This document shows, one piece after another, positions 36,689 to 45,729 of a DNA stretch of 64,000 nt. Both the position numbers and the translations under genes were made by a program. The stretch lies in contig JASJDM010000001.1 in NCBI GenBank assembly GCA_030065125.1, positions 1 to 64,000 on the forward strand, in the 5' to 3' direction. Within the stretch, counting starts at the first letter, position 1. Every line of letters starts with the position of its first letter. The notes under the pieces were generated by a model that saw nothing but the letters and a program-made list of their open reading frames with translations, was not told where the DNA came from and made no database searches. The DNA comes from Lysobacterales bacterium (GTDB lineage Bacteria > Pseudomonadota > Gammaproteobacteria > Xanthomonadales > SZUA-38).

Positions 36689-39628
36689 ATGGTGGGACGC
36701 GGAATTGCAGTTCTGCTGCTGGGGCTGGCATGTGAGATCGCCCCGCTTACGGCTATGGCCGGCGCCGTGGATTATGACATCGTGTACGTGCGGCAGGCGC
36801 GCTACGGGGACACAACCAATACCATCTGGCCGGAGGTATTCCACCCCGGGCGCCTGGATCCCGGTGCCGACCTGGTATTGCTCCATCCTAACGGATCGGA
36901 AGAAATCCTGGTGGACTGCACCGACTGCGGCGTCACCGACCCGATCATTTCTTTTGACGGACAGTACGTCTACTACAGCCTGTTTCCTGACCTCACCTCG
37001 CTGAATTCTCAGCGCGGCAATCTGCCGCTCCAGGGTGCGGACATTTTCAGAATGCACCTGGGAACCCGGCAGGTCGAGCAGCTGACCTTCGGCGAATTCA
37101 CCCCCAACACCGGGGCCGGCAACTGGGATGAGAGTAATCCGGTCAATCCAGCGGGAACCTACAACCGACTGGGTTACGGCATACTGAACCTGGGACCCAT
37201 GCCGCTGCCCGGGGAAAGGCTGGCCTTCACCAGCAACCGCAACGGCTACATTCCAACCCAAAGTTTCACCAACCCCACCATGCAGCTGTTTGTCATGGAT
37301 ATCGACGGCGGCAACGTGGAGCAGATTGCCCCGATGAATATCGGCAGTGCGCTGCACCCCACGATCCTGCGGGACGGTCGACTGATGTTTTCCAGCTACG
37401 AATCCCAGGGTCTGCGCGATCGCCGGGTCTGGGCGATCTGGTCCATCTACCCCGACGGCCGCAACTGGGCACCCGTGGTCAGCAGCCTGACGGCGCCGGA
37501 AGCCTTCCACTTCATGACCCAGACCAGCAACCAGGACATCATTGTTGACGCCTACTACAACCTCAACAACAACGGTTTCGGTGCGCTGTTCGGGCTGCCG
37601 GTCAGCCCGCCGCCAGGGACGCCGCCCTTCTATGGTGCGTTCCCATCGCAGAATCCACCCATCGATGAGACCCGCAGCTTCGGGCCCACCACGTTCCGAT
37701 TTCCGTTCACGCCCTGGGGCTATTACGCCGTCACCCCCATGACCCACAAAGAGGACAACGCGGCGCCCATTGGCAATGACGGCGTCACCCGGGTCGGCAA
37801 GTTCACCCACCCGTCCGCCGCACCCAACAACGACCTCCTGGTGGTGTGGACCCCGGGCCCGGCCAACGATCTCAACCGACCCACCACCGACCCGCGCTAC
37901 GACGCCGGGCTGTACGTGATCCCAAATACCACGCCGGTCTGGGATCCCAGCGAACTGGTGCTGATCAAGAACGATCCTGCCTACAACGAGGCCTGGCCCC
38001 GAGCCGTGGTGCCGTACAGCGCAGTCCACGGCGTCGATGAGCCCGATGATCTGCCGTGGCTGCCCAACGACGGCTCGGTTCATTCCCTGCTGCCTGCGGG
38101 AACGCCCTACGGGCTGGTTGGAACCAGCAGCTTCTACAAACGTGAGAGCTTCCCGGGCCGGGGCGACGGATCTTTTGATGGGCTGGATCCGTTCAACACC
38201 TCCCAGAACGGCGCCAGCAGCAACTGGTCCTACCAGGGCTCCGACGCAGGGCTGTACGACGATTCCGATATCTGGGCCGTACGGATCGTGGCCATGGAAG
38301 GGAATACATCACGGCTGTACGGACCCAACGCAACCGAACTGGACGGCGGTGATTTTCACAGCCACGCCAACGAGCGATTGCGCATCCTGGGCGAGATACC
38401 TCTGCGCAAGTCTGACGGGCGGGGGGGTGCCATCCTGGACGCGGAGGGTAATCCGGACACCAGTTTCCTGGCAAAGATACCCGCTGATACCCCCTTCACC
38501 TTCCAGACCATCGATCGAAACGGCATGGTGCTGAACATCGCCCAGACCTGGCACCAGGTCAGGCCCGGGGAGATGAGGGCCGACTGCGGCGGCTGTCACG
38601 CCCACAGCCAGATGCCACTGGCCTTTGCCGGAACCGAAGCCAGCAAAGGTGGATACAACGTGTACGATCTGTCCAAGGTAACACCTCTGGTGACCCAGGA
38701 TGGTGCTGGACAGCCGCAGCTGGTCGAACTGCCGGCTTCCATGCTCGACGTGGAGTTTTACGCTGATATCCGCCCGGTTCTTCAGGCCCACTGCGTCAGC
38801 TGCCACAACGGCAACCAGAACGCCGGCAACCTGAACCTGAATGACCTGAATCTGTACGGCAACCTGCCCGGTGACTACAAGCGACTGGCTGACGACTCCG
38901 AGGCCAACTGGGGATACCCCCCGGTGATCAACAACGGCATCTGGCGCCAGACCAACGCCAGCCGCTATGTCCGGATGTTCCAGAGCCGAAGAAGCCTGCT
39001 GATCTGGAAGATATTCGGCGCCCGGCTGGATGGATGGACCAACAGTGATCACCCCACGGAATCGGTGCCGGGCGACCAGGGCACCCTGCCCGGCGGTGCC
39101 AACCCCAACGATGCCGACCTGGACTTTGTGCCGAGTACAGACCACCCGGCCGGTGGCATGCCGGCGCTCACCATCGAGCAGAAGATGGCCTTTGCCCGGT
39201 GGATCGACCTGGGTGCCCCCATTGACGTGGCGGCCACCCGGGGCAACCCCGGCATGGGCTGGTTCGAGGACAATCTCCGGCCGACTCTGACGATCAGCGT
39301 ACCGCGACCCGACTACAATCCGGTGCCGCCCGCCAGAATCCGATTTGGCATGGTGGACGCCTACACCGGCCTGGACCTTTCCACCCTGTCGGTCCAGGCA
39401 TCGTTTACCGTCCAGGGGCGAGTGCCTCGATCTGAGCTGGCTGACCTGGCTTCACCGGTAGGAGACGGCATCTGGGAAATCAATTTTGGTGGCCCGCTGC
39501 CGCCAAACCTGTTCAACGCCCACGTGCTGGCCCAGGTCGCGGACAACCAGGGCAACATCAAGCGGGTGGACGTTCAGTTCTCAACCGCTGCAACAGGACT
39601 GGTTTTCGCCGACAGCTTCGAAGATTGA
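36689..39628 (+). CDS. Exported two-heme protein with TolB-like propeller (hydrazine synthase alpha-like)
   Basis: 979 residues with AGAGGAGG before the ATG and a signal peptide (1-26, ending MAGA). An N-terminal propeller-type region (VLLHPNGSEEIL, LAFTSNRNGYIP, QLFVMDIDGGNVEQI, ALHPTILRDGRLMFSSY) is followed by a long middle region and two c-type heme motifs: CGGCH (633-637) and CVSCH (702-706). The layout resembles the HzsA/'HZS alpha' group found outside anammox bacteria. The protein ends in GLVFADSFED. Heme attachment would occur in the periplasm. Function here is unknown; a hydrazine role is not implied. Confidence 0.82.
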   Translation: MVGRGIAVLLLGLACEIAPLTAMAGAVDYDIVYVRQARYGDTTNTIWPEVFHPGRLDPGADLVLLHPNGSEEILVDCTDCGVTDPIISFDGQYVYYSLFPDLTSLNSQRGNLPLQGADIFRMHLGTRQVEQLTFGEFTPNTGAGNWDESNPVNPAGTYNRLGYGILNLGPMPLPGERLAFTSNRNGYIPTQSFTNPTMQLFVMDIDGGNVEQIAPMNIGSALHPTILRDGRLMFSSYESQGLRDRRVWAIWSIYPDGRNWAPVVSSLTAPEAFHFMTQTSNQDIIVDAYYNLNNNGFGALFGLPVSPPPGTPPFYGAFPSQNPPIDETRSFGPTTFRFPFTPWGYYAVTPMTHKEDNAAPIGNDGVTRVGKFTHPSAAPNNDLLVVWTPGPANDLNRPTTDPRYDAGLYVIPNTTPVWDPSELVLIKNDPAYNEAWPRAVVPYSAVHGVDEPDDLPWLPNDGSVHSLLPAGTPYGLVGTSSFYKRESFPGRGDGSFDGLDPFNTSQNGASSNWSYQGSDAGLYDDSDIWAVRIVAMEGNTSRLYGPNATELDGGDFHSHANERLRILGEIPLRKSDGRGGAILDAEGNPDTSFLAKIPADTPFTFQTIDRNGMVLNIAQTWHQVRPGEMRADCGGCHAHSQMPLAFAGTEASKGGYNVYDLSKVTPLVTQDGAGQPQLVELPASMLDVEFYADIRPVLQAHCVSCHNGNQNAGNLNLNDLNLYGNLPGDYKRLADDSEANWGYPPVINNGIWRQTNASRYVRMFQSRRSLLIWKIFGARLDGWTNSDHPTESVPGDQGTLPGGANPNDADLDFVPSTDHPAGGMPALTIEQKMAFARWIDLGAPIDVAATRGNPGMGWFEDNLRPTLTISVPRPDYNPVPPARIRFGMVDAYTGLDLSTLSVQASFTVQGRVPRSELADLASPVGDGIWEINFGGPLPPNLFNAHVLAQVADNQGNIKRVDVQFSTAATGLVFADSFED

Positions 39629-39641
39629 TTCATGCAGGCCA

Positions 39642-39671
39642 GGGTCCCGCGGATGGTCACCCGCGGGACCC
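39642..39671. terminator. Hairpin between convergent genes
   Basis: GGGTCCCGCGG / CCGCGGGACCC, an 11-bp perfect stem with an 8-nt loop, lies between the stops of the heme protein and the carbonic anhydrase. There is no T run, so it may act as an mRNA end-protecting hairpin or a weak bidirectional terminator rather than a classic one. Confidence 0.55.
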
Positions 39672-39690
39672 CGGTGGAAAGGGGCAACCG

Positions 39691-40560
39691 TCACTCGATG
39701 GGCGACAGCAGACGCGGATCGGTCACCAGCTGGCGCACGCCGTGGGACTTGGTTTCCTTGAACGGGTTGTCCTGGGCCCAGCGGTGCAGGGAGCTGATAT
39801 CAACACGCTTGCACTGGGGCCGGACGCTCCAGGTCACGTTCAACGGTGAGCAGGTCTGCTGGTCGTAACTCGGACCGGTGGTAGAACCGCGGAAAACCAC
39901 GGGTTCGCCCGAATCGCCGGGCAGGTCCTTGGGCTGGTGGAAGCCGTTGGCATCCGCGCCACCGGAATAGGCGAAGTCCATGAAGTCGATTGCGGTGGGG
40001 TCGTTGACCACCAGGAAAGCCTGGGCTTCCACCCGCAGCAGCGGGTTGTCGCAGCCTTCGCTCAGGCAGGCGCCCAGCCCCTCGCCGGGGGAGACGTCAC
40101 AGGACGAATGCACCCAGTGCACCTCGATGGTGTCACCGGGCTTGACGCCTTGGTAGCGCACCTCACCCTCCCAGGGATCGGTCAGTTCCTGCCTGGACAG
40201 GTCGGAGCCGCCGTTGCACGCGTAGCCACCGTCGTCAGCGTCACTGACAAACACCGAAAAGCCAGGGCCCTTATGCTCGGCATTGGTATGGGTGTGGATA
40301 TTGCACAGGTTCAGCGAGGTGGACTCGGGTGCCATGGCAAAGGCAATGGGGTTTGTACCCTCTTTGCTGCTGATGTCCCGCGGGGTTTGTGGGCCGAAGT
40401 CCAGGCACACCTCCGGAGCAGCGGCAGCCATGGTCGCTTCGGACTCTGCCGGCGCTGCGGTCTCAGCTGGTGTTTTGTTGGCCGTCGTATTCTCCGGCTC
40501 ACTTGAACAAGCCGCCAGGAGCGTGGAAGACAGGATACAAAGCGCAACAGGCTTTCTCAT
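39691..40560 (-). CDS. Delta-class carbonic anhydrase-like lipoprotein
   Basis: 289 residues. Lipobox LLAAC (C18) puts it at a membrane facing the periplasm. The motif LCNIHTHTNAEHKG (H89, H91, E95, H96) matches the conserved His/Glu zinc site of delta-class enzymes, and further Cys pairs (for example CDVSPGEGLGAC, CSPL, QCKR) could form disulfides. Reversible CO2 hydration at the cell envelope is inferred. Convergent with the heme protein. Recognition is from the motif, not from a search. Confidence 0.75.
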   Translation of the reverse strand: MRKPVALCILSSTLLAACSSEPENTTANKTPAETAAPAESEATMAAAAPEVCLDFGPQTPRDISSKEGTNPIAFAMAPESTSLNLCNIHTHTNAEHKGPGFSVFVSDADDGGYACNGGSDLSRQELTDPWEGEVRYQGVKPGDTIEVHWVHSSCDVSPGEGLGACLSEGCDNPLLRVEAQAFLVVNDPTAIDFMDFAYSGGADANGFHQPKDLPGDSGEPVVFRGSTTGPSYDQQTCSPLNVTWSVRPQCKRVDISSLHRWAQDNPFKETKSHGVRQLVTDPRLLSPIE

Positions 40561-40699
40561 TTCGGGGCCCTCGGTTCAGTCAAACGACGCGGGATAGTAC
40601 ACCAGCAGCGTCATGTCCCAGTGAAGAATAGTTCGAGTTTTTCGAAGTATTATGCGGCAGACACGTAGTACCGGCGCCGGGCCCACGCCCGCCATCGGC

Positions 40700-43600
40700 C
40701 TACATTTCCGGTGGATCTATGCGTTCAAAACCGTCGGAGAAGATGGTCAGACTGAATTCTACGGCGCCGAGGTCGCAGGCGCCGTCATTGCGGGGAATGC
40801 CCCGCTGGTCCCGCGCCGGGCATTCCCTGTTGTCGCCGGCATCGCGGACCATGCTGTCCCCGGGCAGGTTGTGGGTCGGCGTGGGTCCGCCATTGTCCTG
40901 CAGTGGGCCCAGATTGGGGAAGCCGAAGAACAGCGCGACACAGCTGCCGTCCTCCACCAGGCTGCTGTTGTTTGGGGTGATTGAGTTGGGGCTATTGCAA
41001 TCGCCACCGCTGTTACCGGCGACAATAGTGTTCACCAACCCAAGGTATGACCCGAAGGTACCAAGGTTTTCCAGGCCACCGCCATAGGCCGCAGTGTTGC
41101 CAAACACTGTACTGTTGAGTGCCAGAACATCACCGCCACCGGAATTGTAGACGCCGCCACCTCGACCCGATGCCGTATTTCCGCTCACCGTGCTGTTCAT
41201 CAGCGTGAGGGTTTCACTGTAAACCACATGATCAATCCCGCCGCCCTGAAGGGTCGCTGTGTTGCCGGCGATGGTGCTGTCGAAGATCGATAGTGTCGCG
41301 GTGCCGCCTTGATGGATGCCGCCGCCCCGGTCTGCCCGGCTGTTCGAAATGACGCTGGATTGGACCACCAGATTCTCGGCACTCCGCACGGCCCCGCCCT
41401 GGTCCGCGTTGCCATTGGTCAGGGTAAGCCCTTGCAGCATGACATCCAGCAGATCACCTGAACCCCCACGGTCGATGTCGAATATTCGACTGGCATCTGC
41501 ACCATCAATAGTGAGCTGCCTGGCGCCGGGTCCCTCAACGGTCACGGAGGAACTGATCAGCAGGTGGCTACCCTGCAGGGTAATGGTGTTTGGCAGCATA
41601 CCCGGGTCGAAGACGATTCGGTCGGGGCCAAATCCTGCCAGGCACTCACCCTGCCCGTCGAACACCCGGGAATCAGCGTTGACGTTGGCCAGCGCCTCGG
41701 GAAGGGAACAAAGGCCATCTTCTGTCTGCTCGATTGATGCGGTGGTAACCCGGACTGGCGTTATCAACTCCACGGCGCCGATATCGCAGCCGGCCAGTCC
41801 GTCTTCGTCGCCGTCACCCGGACGCACGGCGCCTCGCTGGTCGGTGGCAGTACAGATCGAATCGTCGCCGGTATCGATCACGGGGCTGCCCGGCAGTGGT
41901 GCGTGGGTCAAAGTTGGCCCGCCGTTGTGCTGCAGCGGTCCGAGCAACGGATCACCCGCGAGGGTGGAGTTGCAACTGCCGTCCTCCACCAGATTACCCG
42001 TGTTGACAAACACACTGGAGCCGGTGCCACTGGAGTAGAGGCACTCCAGGCCTTCTCCGGTGTTTCCCGCAATGACCACATTGATGAGACCGAATTCACC
42101 AGCATCCACGTACAAACTGCCACCACCGTAGATCGTGGAGTTGCCGATGATGGTTGAATTCCGGATCTGAACCGAACTGGAGCGAGCAAATATTCCCCCT
42201 GTTGAATAAACCCGATTGCCGGAGATCGTGCTGTCGCGCATCTCCAGGCTGCCTCCAATGAGACGTATTGCAGCGGAACCGTAAGAACTGGTGTTCCCGG
42301 AGACCGTGGAATCAATGACCGTCACCGCAGAATCACTGGCCAGAATGCCGCTTCCGGAGGATTCGGTTCGGTTCTGAGAGATCGTCGCGCGGACCAGCGT
42401 CAGGTCACCCGGCCCATCGCTGAATACTGCGCCCCCGCGGGAGGCCTCATTCGAGGTCAACGTTACGTCGCTCAACGTCAGGTTTTCTCGGTTAAGCACG
42501 GCGCCGCCGTCACCCGACACAAGACCGCTTTGAAGGGTCAGTCCCTGGATGGCCACGTCCACGCTCTCGCCGTTTCTGCCGTCGTCGACGAAAAACACCC
42601 GGGAACTGCCGTCACCAGAAAGCGCCAGCAAGTCGGCCCCCGGACCTTGAATCGTCACCGGGCTGGTGACGTCAATGTCGGCGTTGGCTCCCGTCAGGGT
42701 AATTGTCGACCCTTCAAGCACCGGGCTGAAAGTAATGACATCTTCGCCGAATCCCCGAGGACAATCTGGATGAACCGGGGAATCTGCGTTGGCATTCGCC
42801 ACCGCCTCGGGAAGACCACAATCACCGTCTGCAGCGATCAATGTGGTGGTGTCGACGACCAGGGGCGGCAGATACTCATAAGCGCCGGTGTCGCAGCGGG
42901 CCTCCCCGTCGCCGTCCCCGTCGACGGTACGCGGAAATCCACGCTGGTCGGTACCGCTGCACGGGGCAAAGACATCTGGATCCACAGCTCGACTGAAACC
43001 GTTGAAGAACGCGTGGGTTGGCGTGGGCCCGCCGTTGTCGGCCAGGTCCCGCAGACCTGGATCCCCTGTGATCTCCGCGCCACAGGATCCATCTTCCACC
43101 AGGTTGGCCACGTTGGTGGGCATGCTGCCCGAGTTGGAGCAGTCCGCCCCCTCGCTGTTGGCGACGATGGACGCCGTCATGCGCAGCGTTCCCGTGCTGC
43201 CCACACGGATGCCACCGGCCTGGACAAAGGCGGTGTTGTCAGACAGCGTCGAATTGCTCAGCCTCAGCGTGTCGTCGTCGGCGTGAATCGCGCCGCCGAA
43301 GCGAGCCTGGTTACCTGAGAAAGTGCTGGTAATGGCATTGGTATAACCCCTGGTGTAGACACCGCCTCCATAGTCGAAGGCCCTGTTGCCATAGAGGGTG
43401 CTTCGAGCGACAACCAGGCTGAGCCCGATGCTGTTGATCGCGCCGCCATTGCCGACGGTCGCGGTGTTGCCCGTGACGATGCTCTCGCTCAGCCGCAATC
43501 TGCCCTGGTTGAAAACGGCACCGCCAAAGTTTGCGCGCCCGGATTGCAGGGTCAGGTTATTGAGCGTGGCATCACCCGCTGCGCTGACCTCGAACAGTCT

Positions 43601-43981
43601 CGAGTTGCTGTTGCCCGAAATCGTGAGATCCCGGGCACCAGGACCCTGAATGGTCAGGCGGCTGGTGATGTCGATCTGCCCCGCCGCATCCGCCGCAGTC
43701 AGGGTAATGGTCTGACCCACCAGGGACGGGTCGAACTGGATAAGGTCAGATTCGCTGCCGGCCGAACACTCGCCCGGGACTGCCCCGCTGACGGTATCGC
43801 TGTTGGCTGAAACAATGGCCTCTCGCAGCGTACACAGCCCGTCGTCGGCGCTGATGTCAGAGGCCGAATTGACGGTAATGGAAGCCGCATGAGCGGAAGC
43901 CGCCAGGCCCTGGGCTATGGCCAGTGCCAGCATCCTTGGTCGGACGCGAAGCTTTCTTTTTCGCCTCACTTTGGGGTTCAT
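40700..43981 (-). CDS. Large secreted CSLREA/choice-of-anchor Q beta-helix protein with DGFE tail
   Basis: 1093 residues from ATG 43981 (the frame is open to 44071). Signal peptide about 1-33 after a basic start (KVRRKRKLRVRPR; cleavage near SAHA). Three successive modules start with a CTLREA/CGLPEA/CSLPEA header (CSLREA type), then ITLTG headers, pectin-lyase-like repeats full of 'N-S-T-I/V-S-G-N', a GNLVEDGSC-like segment, NGGPTxTH, a TDQRGxxR stretch and a CD(I/L)GAVE end. The tail is SLTIFSDGFERIDPPEM. Function probably surface or exported adhesion; uncertain. Confidence 0.85.
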   Translation of the reverse strand: MNPKVRRKRKLRVRPRMLALAIAQGLAASAHAASITVNSASDISADDGLCTLREAIVSANSDTVSGAVPGECSAGSESDLIQFDPSLVGQTITLTAADAAGQIDITSRLTIQGPGARDLTISGNSNSRLFEVSAAGDATLNNLTLQSGRANFGGAVFNQGRLRLSESIVTGNTATVGNGGAINSIGLSLVVARSTLYGNRAFDYGGGVYTRGYTNAITSTFSGNQARFGGAIHADDDTLRLSNSTLSDNTAFVQAGGIRVGSTGTLRMTASIVANSEGADCSNSGSMPTNVANLVEDGSCGAEITGDPGLRDLADNGGPTPTHAFFNGFSRAVDPDVFAPCSGTDQRGFPRTVDGDGDGEARCDTGAYEYLPPLVVDTTTLIAADGDCGLPEAVANANADSPVHPDCPRGFGEDVITFSPVLEGSTITLTGANADIDVTSPVTIQGPGADLLALSGDGSSRVFFVDDGRNGESVDVAIQGLTLQSGLVSGDGGAVLNRENLTLSDVTLTSNEASRGGAVFSDGPGDLTLVRATISQNRTESSGSGILASDSAVTVIDSTVSGNTSSYGSAAIRLIGGSLEMRDSTISGNRVYSTGGIFARSSSVQIRNSTIIGNSTIYGGGSLYVDAGEFGLINVVIAGNTGEGLECLYSSGTGSSVFVNTGNLVEDGSCNSTLAGDPLLGPLQHNGGPTLTHAPLPGSPVIDTGDDSICTATDQRGAVRPGDGDEDGLAGCDIGAVELITPVRVTTASIEQTEDGLCSLPEALANVNADSRVFDGQGECLAGFGPDRIVFDPGMLPNTITLQGSHLLISSSVTVEGPGARQLTIDGADASRIFDIDRGGSGDLLDVMLQGLTLTNGNADQGGAVRSAENLVVQSSVISNSRADRGGGIHQGGTATLSIFDSTIAGNTATLQGGGIDHVVYSETLTLMNSTVSGNTASGRGGGVYNSGGGDVLALNSTVFGNTAAYGGGLENLGTFGSYLGLVNTIVAGNSGGDCNSPNSITPNNSSLVEDGSCVALFFGFPNLGPLQDNGGPTPTHNLPGDSMVRDAGDNRECPARDQRGIPRNDGACDLGAVEFSLTIFSDGFERIDPPEM

Positions 43982-44050
43982 GGGCTGCCCGGTGTCCTTC
44001 GGCTTCCAGGCTACACAATGCGGTACACCGGGCCTGATGTCTTGACGGAG

Positions 44051-44069
44051 ATCTAACCGAAATCTAACC
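44051..44069 (-). promoter_or_regulatory. Direct repeat GGTTAGAT, 11-bp spacing
   Basis: On the minus strand GGTTAGAT-TTC-GGTTAGAT, two identical 8-mers one helical turn apart, 70-90 nt before the start of the CSLREA gene. Tandem half-sites at this period are typical of OmpR/PhoB-family regulators. No such regulator gene lies in the window. Confidence 0.4.
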
Positions 44070-44153
44070 AATCAAAAAACAACACCAAAGCCCAGCCAAA
44101 GTCGTCAAGCCGCTGCGGGACGTGAAATTGCCACCATGACGCTGCTGGATGCA

Positions 44154-44180
44154 CAAAAAAAGACCGCCCGAAGGCGGCCT
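44154..44180 (-). terminator. Intrinsic terminator of the TPR gene
   Basis: On the minus strand CCGCC-TTCG-GGCGG (a very stable UUCG tetraloop in RNA) is followed by TCTTTTTTT. It sits about 24 nt after the stop of the 44204 gene. The plus strand has TTTT after the same hairpin, so it may also work in the other direction. Confidence 0.85.
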
Positions 44181-44203
44181 TTTCCTGGTACCCAGGGTTC
44201 GCC

Positions 44204-44674
44204 CTAGTTCGACGAAGACACCAGTTCGTTATCGATCATGGCACGGGTCCGGATGATGTTGTTCCTGACCGGCTCAGACTGGGGGTTCAGTGACCCGGCC
44301 TGCTCGAAGGAAGCCAGCGCTTCGGCCAATTTGCCCAGGTGCAGCTCGAGCACACCGCGGTTGTTGAAGTCGCTCCAGGTGGCCAGGTCCATCTTCGTGG
44401 CCCTGATACAGGCACCTGAGGCCCGCTCGACATTCTCTTCCTGCAGGTAGGCGCTGCACAGAACCGCATAGCCTCGAATACGATCTTCCGGTGCACGAAG
44501 GCGCTTGTAGCGCTGCTCCAGCAGGTCGATGGCGCGGCTGGCATCACCGGCTGCAAGGGCGTGCTCGGCCTGGATCAGGAACATGGGCGGGTGGGCTCCC
44601 AGCACCTCGGCCCGGGGGGCTGTAAGTGCGGTCAACAACAAAAAAGCAATGGTGGCGATTAATTTGGATTGCAT
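44204..44674 (-). CDS. Exported TPR protein
   Basis: 156 residues. Signal peptide (1-22, ALTAPRA) then about three TPR units: AEHALAAGDASRAIDLLEQ, GYAVLCSAYLQEENVERASGACIRA, and SDFNNRGVLELHLGKLAEALASFEQAGSLNP. Periplasmic scaffold; partner unknown. Divergent from the LysR gene across an AT-rich promoter region, and terminated by a strong hairpin. Confidence 0.85.
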   Translation of the reverse strand: MQSKLIATIAFLLLTALTAPRAEVLGAHPPMFLIQAEHALAAGDASRAIDLLEQRYKRLRAPEDRIRGYAVLCSAYLQEENVERASGACIRATKMDLATWSDFNNRGVLELHLGKLAEALASFEQAGSLNPQSEPVRNNIIRTRAMIDNELVSSSN

Positions 44675-44753
44675 CTCTCAGCTCCTCAGTGAATCTCTGT
44701 ATTCAGTCTAGTTATTCACAAAAGCATAGCAATACCATAAATTTATACTTATC

Positions 44754-44767
44754 ATTCATTAATGAAT
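44754..44767. promoter_or_regulatory. Palindrome at the LysR start
   Basis: ATTCATTAATGAAT is a perfect 14-bp palindrome across the LysR start codon, within an AT-rich stretch that contrasts with the GC-rich surroundings. It fits a T-N11-A LysR box in an autoregulatory position, but overlap with the ATG is unusual. Confidence 0.45.
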
Positions 44768-45682
44768 ACTAAAGACGCCATCAACAACTGGAGCGACATC
44801 GCCCTGTTCCTGGCCATCGCTCGTAGCGGCAACCTCTCGGCGGCCGCCGAACAGGTCGGCATGTCCCAGCCCACTCTGGGTCGCCGCCTGCAGGCCCTGG
44901 AGCAGCGCCTGGACGCCACCCTGTTCGTTCGCGGCGGCCGCCGCCTGCAGCTGACGGACGCTGGCAACGCCATCCTGGAAAGCGCCGAGCGCATGTCCCG
45001 CGAAATGAGTGCTATCGAGCGGGCCGTTGACGTGCACGCGCGAGGCCTGTCCGGTGACGTCACCATCACCGCCACCGAGGGGATCGGCACCGACTGGCTG
45101 GCGCCGGAGCTGGTGGAGTTTCACCGGCAATACCCGGACATCGTGCTCAACATCAAGGTGGAAAACCGGCCCCTGGACCTGGTCCACCGGGAAGCCGATA
45201 TCGCCCTGCGGCTGGGCCGACCGACCCAGCCGGATCTCATCGCCCGGAGGCTGGTAGATGTCACCTTTGGTCTCTACGGTTCCCGGCAGTACCTGGAGTC
45301 CAGGGGTTCAGTGGAATGTATCGAGGACCTGGACAACCACGACTTCATCAGCCTGATACTCCCGGACGATACCGGCCACGTGGCATTTTCCGAAACTTCC
45401 GTCATACCGGTCCCGTTCGGGCGCACCGTGCTGTCATCCAACAGCCCAGCCGCCCAGATGTCGGCGGCCCGGGCCGGCTACGGCCTGACGGTGGTGTCCT
45501 GCCGTTGGGCCAGCATGCACAAGGAAATGGTTCGGGTGTTGCCCGAGGTGGACGTGCACCGGGCGGAGCTGTGGCTGGTGACCCACGAGGAACTCAAGCA
45601 CAGCGCCCGAATCCGCGCCGTGTCCGATGCCATTGCCGAGCGGGTGCTGGCCCGGAAGCTGATGTTCGATACCGGCACCTGA
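44762..45682 (+). CDS. LysR family transcriptional regulator
   Basis: 306 residues. Winged helix at residues 10-67 (DIALFLAIARSGNLSAAAEQVGMSQPTLGRRLQALEQRLDATLFVR, split here as the usual LysR pattern), then an effector domain from about 90 (GDVTITATEGIGTDWLAPELVEFH). The type with 'SGNLSAAAEQVGMSQPTLGRRL' is common among regulators of aromatic or hydroxamate genes; no target can be assigned. Divergent from the TPR gene. Confidence 0.92.
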   Translation: MNTKDAINNWSDIALFLAIARSGNLSAAAEQVGMSQPTLGRRLQALEQRLDATLFVRGGRRLQLTDAGNAILESAERMSREMSAIERAVDVHARGLSGDVTITATEGIGTDWLAPELVEFHRQYPDIVLNIKVENRPLDLVHREADIALRLGRPTQPDLIARRLVDVTFGLYGSRQYLESRGSVECIEDLDNHDFISLILPDDTGHVAFSETSVIPVPFGRTVLSSNSPAAQMSAARAGYGLTVVSCRWASMHKEMVRVLPEVDVHRAELWLVTHEELKHSARIRAVSDAIAERVLARKLMFDTGT

Positions 45683-45729
45683 ACTGATACCATCGGCGCA
45701 GTCCAAATTCATCCGCGTCCCGCCCCACA

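Noticed and set aside
36626-38083. Long minus-strand open frame opposite the heme protein
   Set aside because: Shadow; lacks a start context and any family resemblance.
36689-40560. Anammox or nitrogen metabolism island suggested by the HzsA-like protein
   Set aside because: No hydrazine dehydrogenase, HzsB/C or nitrite-reduction gene lies nearby; only a single HzsA-like protein is present.
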